Source of the DNA: Guopingia tenuis
Lineage (GTDB): Bacteria; Bacillota; Clostridia; Christensenellales; Christensenellaceae
NCBI RefSeq assembly: GCF_014384805.1
Contig: NZ_JACRSS010000001.1
Span: 744,001-808,000 of the forward strand
Length of the DNA: 64,000 bases
Reading direction: 5' to 3'
Shown here one piece after another: positions 59,406 through 64,000 of the stretch. The notes beneath the pieces were generated by a model. The model did not search any database. It had not been told where the DNA came from and saw only the letters and a program-made list of their open reading frames with translations. The position numbers and the translations under genes were made by a program. The first letter of the stretch is position 1. The number at the start of each line of letters is the position of its first letter.

Positions 59406-61352
59406 ATGACGGAAAGCTATACTGTCAAGGATATTCAGGTTCTGGAAGGTCTGGACGCCGTCCGCAAGCGCCCGGGAATGTATATCGGCTCCACGGGCTA
59501 CCGGGGCCTGCATCACATGCTCTGGGAAATCATCGACAATTCCATCGACGAGGCCGCCAACGGCTTTGCCGATACCATTGATATCATATTGTATCCCGAC
59601 GGGAGCGTTTCGGTGGAGGATAACGGCCGCGGCATCCCCGTGGGCATCCATCCCGAGCTGAAGGTTTCGGGGGTAGAGGTGGTCTATACCCAGCTCCATG
59701 CCGGCGGCAAATTCAACAATGCCAGCTATGCCTATTCCGGCGGTCTGCACGGCGTGGGGGCCAGCGTCGTCAACGCGCTTTCCAAATGGCTCAAGGTGGA
59801 AGTATACCGGGATGGCCAGATCTATTTCCAGGAATACCGTTCCATAGAGGAAAACGGCAAGCTGCATGCCGGCAAGCCGGTGGCTCCCCTCGCCGTGATC
59901 GGGACAACCCAGAAACGGGGCACCAAAGTCACCTATCTGCCCGACGAGGATGTGTTCGACGGGCTGGATGTACATTTCGACAAGGTGGCCCGGCGTCTCA
60001 AGGAATTGGCCTTTTTAATCAAGGGGCTCACCATTCACCTGACGGACAAGCGGGGCGACAAGGATAAAAAGGTGACCTTCAGCTATTCCGGCGGGCTTTC
60101 GGATTTTCTTGTGGATATGAACAAGGAAAAGACGCCGCTGCATCCCCTGCCCATTCTCCTGGAGGGCTCGAAAAACGGCGTGCAGGTTATGATCGCCATG
60201 CAGTATGTCGAAGGGGAGAGCGAAAACATCTATTCCTATGTCAACAACATCCCCACGCCCGAGGGCGGCACCCACGAAACCGGATTCAAAACCGCCCTGA
60301 CCCGGGTGATGAATGACTATATCAAAAACACCGCCTTTGCGGCCAAGGAAAAGATCTCCTTTGAGGGAGAGGATTACCGCGAAGGGCTGACGGCCATCCT
60401 CTCCCTCAAGATGGCCAATGTCCAGTTTGAAGGGCAGACCAAAACCCGCCTGGGCAATACCGAGGCGCGCACAGCCGTGGACGGCGTTGTCTATGAGGAG
60501 CTTTCCCAATATTTCGCCGATCTCAACAATGCCGCTCTCTGCACGAGGATTGCGGAAAAGGCGCTGACCGCGGCCAAGGCCCGCATCGCTGCCAAAAAGG
60601 CCAAGAAGATTGAGCGGGAAAAGAGCAAGGCTGACAGCGCGCCTCTCGTGGGCAAGCTCTCCAGCTGCACGGGCCGCAAGGCAGAGGACAACGAGCTGTT
60701 CATCGTGGAGGGCGACAGCGCCGGCGGCAACGCCAAAATGGGGCGCGACCGGCGGTTCCAGGCGATCCTTCCCCTCCGGGGCAAGCCGCTGAATGTGGAG
60801 AAAAAGCGCATCGAGCAGGTATTGCAGAACGACGAGTTCCGCTCCATTATCACGGCTCTGGGCGCCGGGTTCGACAAATCCTTTGACGTGAAGAATCTGA
60901 AATACCACAAGGTCATCATCCTGTCTGACGCGGACCAGGACGGTGCCCATATCCGCACCATCCTCCTGACTTTCTTTTTCCGGTATTTCAAGGATCTTTT
61001 GAAAAACGGGCATGTGTTTATCGCCCAGCCGCCGCTCTACAGCATCAAAAAGGGCAGGAAAACCCTTTGGGCCCATACGGACAAGCAGCTGGAGCAGGCC
61101 AAAAAGGAGCTGGGCCGGGGCGCGGAGGTCAAGCGCTATAAGGGCCTTGGGGAAATGAGCAAGGAACAGCTTTGGGAAACCACGCTGGACCCGGCTGCAC
61201 GGGTATTGGTGCAGGTGACGCTGGAGGACGCCGCGGCAGAAGAAAGCATCGTTTCCACCCTCATGGGCGACGCCGTGGAGCCCCGCAAGCAGTATATCGG
61301 CCAATACGCCAACTTCAACAAAAAAGATAACTTCAAGGGAGCCGTTCAATGA
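59406..61352 (+). CDS. parE: Type IIA DNA topoisomerase subunit B (ParE/GyrB)
   Basis: 648 aa. GHKL ATPase: GLDAVRKRPGMYIGST, EIIDNSIDEA (catalytic Glu) and GLHGVGASVVNALS. A transducer domain is followed by Toprim with VEGDSAGG (about residues 432-439), LPLRGKPLNVEKK and SDADQDGAHI (metal Asp residues), then the C-terminal YKGLGEMS. It pairs with the downstream A subunit (4-bp overlap). Whether this is gyrase or topoisomerase IV cannot be settled here; the partner's degenerate GyrA box favours the ParE name. Confidence 0.88.
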   Translation: MTESYTVKDIQVLEGLDAVRKRPGMYIGSTGYRGLHHMLWEIIDNSIDEAANGFADTIDIILYPDGSVSVEDNGRGIPVGIHPELKVSGVEVVYTQLHAGGKFNNASYAYSGGLHGVGASVVNALSKWLKVEVYRDGQIYFQEYRSIEENGKLHAGKPVAPLAVIGTTQKRGTKVTYLPDEDVFDGLDVHFDKVARRLKELAFLIKGLTIHLTDKRGDKDKKVTFSYSGGLSDFLVDMNKEKTPLHPLPILLEGSKNGVQVMIAMQYVEGESENIYSYVNNIPTPEGGTHETGFKTALTRVMNDYIKNTAFAAKEKISFEGEDYREGLTAILSLKMANVQFEGQTKTRLGNTEARTAVDGVVYEELSQYFADLNNAALCTRIAEKALTAAKARIAAKKAKKIEREKSKADSAPLVGKLSSCTGRKAEDNELFIVEGDSAGGNAKMGRDRRFQAILPLRGKPLNVEKKRIEQVLQNDEFRSIITALGAGFDKSFDVKNLKYHKVIILSDADQDGAHIRTILLTFFFRYFKDLLKNGHVFIAQPPLYSIKKGRKTLWAHTDKQLEQAKKELGRGAEVKRYKGLGEMSKEQLWETTLDPAARVLVQVTLEDAAAEESIVSTLMGDAVEPRKQYIGQYANFNKKDNFKGAVQ

Positions 61353-63757
61353 GAGAGGAACTGAAAAATATCATTCGCACGCCGCTGGAGGATGTGATGC
61401 ACGACTGCTTCATGCCCTATGCGGAATATGTCATCATGGAGCGGGCCATTCCCCGGGTGGAGGATGGCCTGAAGCCAGTGCAGCGGCATATTCTCTATTC
61501 CATGCACGAGATGCAGGTGCTCCCCACGGGCAGCCATAAGAAATGCGCCCGCATTGTGGGCGACACCATGGGAAAATACCACCCTCATGGCGACACCAGC
61601 ATTTATGATGCGCTGGCCCGCATGGCGCAGGACTTTTCCATGAATGTGCCTCTCATCGACGGGCAGGGCAATTTTGGCTCTATCGACGGCGACGGCCCGG
61701 CCGCCATGCGGTATACCGAAGCCCGGCTGGCCCCCATTGCCCTTGAAATGCTGCGGGATCTGGATAAGGATACCGTTCCCTTCCAGCTGAATTTTGATGA
61801 TTCCCAAAAGGAACCCGTCCTCCTTCCCGCCCGCTTCCCCAATCTGCTGGTCAACGGCTCCACGGGCATCGCCGTGGGCATCGCCACCAATATTCCGCCT
61901 CATAACCTGGGCGAATGCATCGAAGGGACGGTCTACCGGATGCAGCATCCGGACTGCACCCTGGAAGAGGTCATGAAATACATTAAAGGGCCGGATTTCC
62001 CCACGGGCGGCGTAATTCTCGGCAAGGATGGGTTAAAAGAGGCGTATTTGACCGGCAAAGGCAAAATCACCCTGCGGGCAAAAACTGAGCTGGAACATCT
62101 CAAGAACGGAAAGACCCGCATCGTCATCACCGAGCTTCCCTATGAGATCCGGGAATCCGCCATGCTGAAAAAGATTCAGGTGCTGCGGATGACCAAAAAG
62201 GAGATGTTTGGCGGCATTACCGATGTCCGCAGCGAAACCGACCGGACGGGAATCCGGGCGGTTATCGAGCTGAAAAGCGGCGTAGACGCGGAAAAGGTGC
62301 TGGACTGCCTCTTCAAATATTCGGATATGCAGATCACTTATGGCATCAATATGATGGCGATTGCCGACGGGCAGCCCAAGCTCCTGGGTCTGCTCAGCCT
62401 GCTGGATTACTATATCGCCCATCAGCGCCGCGTCGTCACCAACCGGGTCAACTTCGATATTGAACAGGCCCAGGAAAAGGAACACAAGCTGGCCGGCCTG
62501 ATTATCGCCGTCACCAACATCGACCTGGTCATCCAGATCATCCGTTCATCGGCCAACACCAAAGAGGCCAAATCTCGGCTTATGGAGGAACTGTCCATCA
62601 CCGGCGTTCAGGCCCAGGCGATTTTGGATCTGCGCCTGGCCCGGCTGACCCAGCTGGAAGTGGATACCCTGCAAAAGGAATATGCCCAAGTGGTGGCCCT
62701 GCTGGCCGAGCTCAATGAAATTCTCGCCTCGCCCGGCAAGCTGGACGGTGTAATCATCGGGGAAATGCAGGAGATCCGCTCCAAGTTCAACATCAAGCGC
62801 CGCACGCCCCTCTCGGCAGACAGCGCCGATATCGTCATTGACGAGGATCATTTCAAGGTCGTGGAAGAATGCTCGGTCATCTATACCAAGGGCGGGAATT
62901 TGAAGCGCATGAGCAAAAAATCCCTGGGCAAGGGGGCCGACGCCGGGGAGATCGAATATAAAAACCAGCCGCGGCAGGTGATTGAAACGAACACGGACGC
63001 CAAGCTCCAGCTCTTCACCAACCGGGGCAACCTCTATACCATCGATGTGGCCGCTATCAAAGAGGCCAAATGGAAGGATGCAGGCAACACCATCAATTCC
63101 CTGCTGGCAGGTATGGAAAAGGGAGAAACCGTGCTGACCGTTCTCTCCCCCGGCCCGGGCCGACTGCTCACGGTCACCCGTTCGGGCCTGGTGAAGCTCA
63201 CCGACCGGGAAGAATTCAACACCCGCAAGAGCAAAATTCTCGCCTGTGGTTTGAAAGAGGGCGACGAGCTTCTCCTTATTGAGCCGGAGGATATGGACCG
63301 TCCCAGCCTGCTTCTCGTCACGGAAAAGGGCATGTCCATTCGGTTCTCCAAAGAGGAGATCAGCCTGCAGGGCAAAAACGCCAAGGGTGTGGGCGGCATC
63401 AAGCTGGCCGCTGGGGATCAACTCGTTCTGGCCAGCCAGGTGAGCGATGAAGGCCGGGTGTATGTATTCACCGAACAGGGCTTTGGCAAGGAAACGGATA
63501 TTGGAGAATACGAAATCCAGGGCCGCAACGGCAAGGGGCTTAAGACCTTCTTCTGGGCCAAGAGCGGTGCCAACGGGACTCGTCTGATCTCAGCATTCTA
63601 TGTCAACCCTCCGGCGGCTTTCCGTCTGCGCACCAGAACCGGCCAGACTTACGACGTGGTTTCCGCGGATATTCCGGCAGACGCCCGCTATGGCAAGGGA
63701 TCGCAGCTGGTTCCCGCTATGCTGGGAGATACAGTAGAAGCCGTGGAATGCCTCTAA
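61349..63757 (+). CDS. parC: Type IIA DNA topoisomerase subunit A (ParC/GyrA-like)
   Basis: 802 aa. The winged-helix/tower core has catalytic Tyr122 in AMRYTEARL. The quinolone region reads KYHPHGDTSIYDALARMAQ, so the positions equal to E. coli GyrA 83 and 87 are Thr and Asp. The C-terminal half has the repeated beta-pinwheel blades (about residues 510-800). The GyrA box that gyrase needs for wrapping (QRRGGKG) is here QGRNGKG (about residue 723), so negative supercoiling is doubtful. Length and blade count fit either ParC or a gyrase variant. Confidence 0.87.
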   Translation: MREELKNIIRTPLEDVMHDCFMPYAEYVIMERAIPRVEDGLKPVQRHILYSMHEMQVLPTGSHKKCARIVGDTMGKYHPHGDTSIYDALARMAQDFSMNVPLIDGQGNFGSIDGDGPAAMRYTEARLAPIALEMLRDLDKDTVPFQLNFDDSQKEPVLLPARFPNLLVNGSTGIAVGIATNIPPHNLGECIEGTVYRMQHPDCTLEEVMKYIKGPDFPTGGVILGKDGLKEAYLTGKGKITLRAKTELEHLKNGKTRIVITELPYEIRESAMLKKIQVLRMTKKEMFGGITDVRSETDRTGIRAVIELKSGVDAEKVLDCLFKYSDMQITYGINMMAIADGQPKLLGLLSLLDYYIAHQRRVVTNRVNFDIEQAQEKEHKLAGLIIAVTNIDLVIQIIRSSANTKEAKSRLMEELSITGVQAQAILDLRLARLTQLEVDTLQKEYAQVVALLAELNEILASPGKLDGVIIGEMQEIRSKFNIKRRTPLSADSADIVIDEDHFKVVEECSVIYTKGGNLKRMSKKSLGKGADAGEIEYKNQPRQVIETNTDAKLQLFTNRGNLYTIDVAAIKEAKWKDAGNTINSLLAGMEKGETVLTVLSPGPGRLLTVTRSGLVKLTDREEFNTRKSKILACGLKEGDELLLIEPEDMDRPSLLLVTEKGMSIRFSKEEISLQGKNAKGVGGIKLAAGDQLVLASQVSDEGRVYVFTEQGFGKETDIGEYEIQGRNGKGLKTFFWAKSGANGTRLISAFYVNPPAAFRLRTRTGQTYDVVSADIPADARYGKGSQLVPAMLGDTVEAVECL

Positions 63758-63835
63758 CCTGCTTTCTTTAAAAAGAAAGCAGGCAGAACATTTACAGGCG
63801 GTTATCCTTTTCCCTGTTTTTAATCAATACCCTTT

Positions 63836-63870
63836 GCGGCAGAGAATTTCCATCTCTGCCGAATTTTTTC
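63836..63870 (+). terminator. Rho-independent terminator after the topoisomerase pair
   Basis: CGGCAGAGA and TCTCTGCCG with a seven-base loop, followed by AATTTTTTC. A second, nearly perfect inverted repeat without a T run lies closer to the stop (63759-63784). Confidence 0.88.
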
Positions 63871-63949
63871 TATAAGAAAGAGAAGGCAAAAAAAGTTTAT
63901 CAGAGTTCTTTCTTCTCCATTTTTCCCAATCGTTGAGAGTACACGCCAA

Positions 63950-63978
63950 TTGACAATGAAATTAACATTTTGTATCAT
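63950..63978 (+). promoter_or_regulatory. Promoter reading out of the right edge
   Basis: TTGACA (63950-63955), 17-bp spacer, TATCAT (63973-63978). The gene it serves lies beyond the window; 63871-63949 is A/T-rich with no gene. Confidence 0.7.
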
Positions 63979-64000
63979 TTTCCTATTCCAAAATCCGCCC

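Overview
The window reads as chromosomal core DNA of a Gram-positive anaerobe of the class Clostridia (Bacillota), GC content roughly in the mid-50s by eye. The reasons are the gene families (2-oxoacid:ferredoxin oxidoreductase, CdaA/CdaR, PrkC/Stp, RemA, YerC, DUF421 with DUF4363, Spo0E-like and SpoIIE-like proteins), two T-box leaders, purine-rich ribosome binding sites, and the preserved Bacillus-type order yicC-remA-gmk-rpoZ-coaBC-priA-def-fmt-rsmB-rlmN-stp-prkC-rsgA-rpe-thiN. The exact genus cannot be read from the sequence; a gut clostridium is an inference. No tRNA, rRNA, CRISPR array, prophage or complete insertion sequence was seen.

Layout. 1-2.4 kb: four-subunit 2-oxoacid:ferredoxin oxidoreductase operon, running off the left edge. 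2.5-5.0 kb: three-gene redox cluster (FAD protein, Cys-rich ferredoxin, P-loop ATPase). 5.1-7.2 kb: c-di-AMP synthase CdaA and its regulator CdaR. 7.4-9.2 kb: PAS-SpoIIE phosphatase, Spo0E-like protein and a small zinc-ribbon protein. 9.2-13.8 kb: two-component system in an operon with two lipoproteins and a small membrane protein. 14.3-15.4 kb: DUF421/DUF4363 membrane pair. 15.5-30.7 kb: the long housekeeping cluster for translation, replication restart, coenzyme A, nucleotides and Ser/Thr signalling. 30.7-31.3 kb: a tandem array of ~100-bp repeats behind a strong promoter. 31.3-36.7 kb: ligA, pcrA, yerC and a two-OB-fold SSB-like protein. 36.8-40.1 kb: deacetylase, SLOG protein, acyltransferase and a ribbon-helix-helix protein. 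40.4-47.8 kb: putP, then an Asn-specific T-box operon encoding an AspRS-GatC fusion, GatA and GatB. 47.9-50.9 kb: GtrA, EamA, a repeat-rich intergenic region and an aldo/keto reductase. 50.9-55.8 kb: alpha/beta hydrolase, Trp T-box, trpXYZ-type ABC importer and a Vat-type acetyltransferase. 55.8-59.2 kb: ftsQ, DUF3592 and murA. 59.4-63.8 kb: a type IIA topoisomerase gene pair.

How parts work together. The aspS-gatC/gatA/gatB operon appears to be a self-regulated indirect Asn-tRNA pathway: the leader probably reads uncharged tRNA-Asn (AAC specifier), and the product joins the misacylating synthetase to the amidotransferase in one chain. The tryptophan importer is likewise controlled by a T-box with a TGG specifier. 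Cell-envelope and spore-related functions (CdaA, PrkC, MurA, FtsQ, a PdaB-like deacetylase, Spo0E- and SpoIIE-like proteins) recur across the window.

The most unusual signals are the AspRS-GatC fusion with its Asn T-box, and a family of GC-rich repeats found in two intergenic regions. In both places the repeats lie directly downstream of extended -10 promoters and recur at ~89-100 bp intervals.
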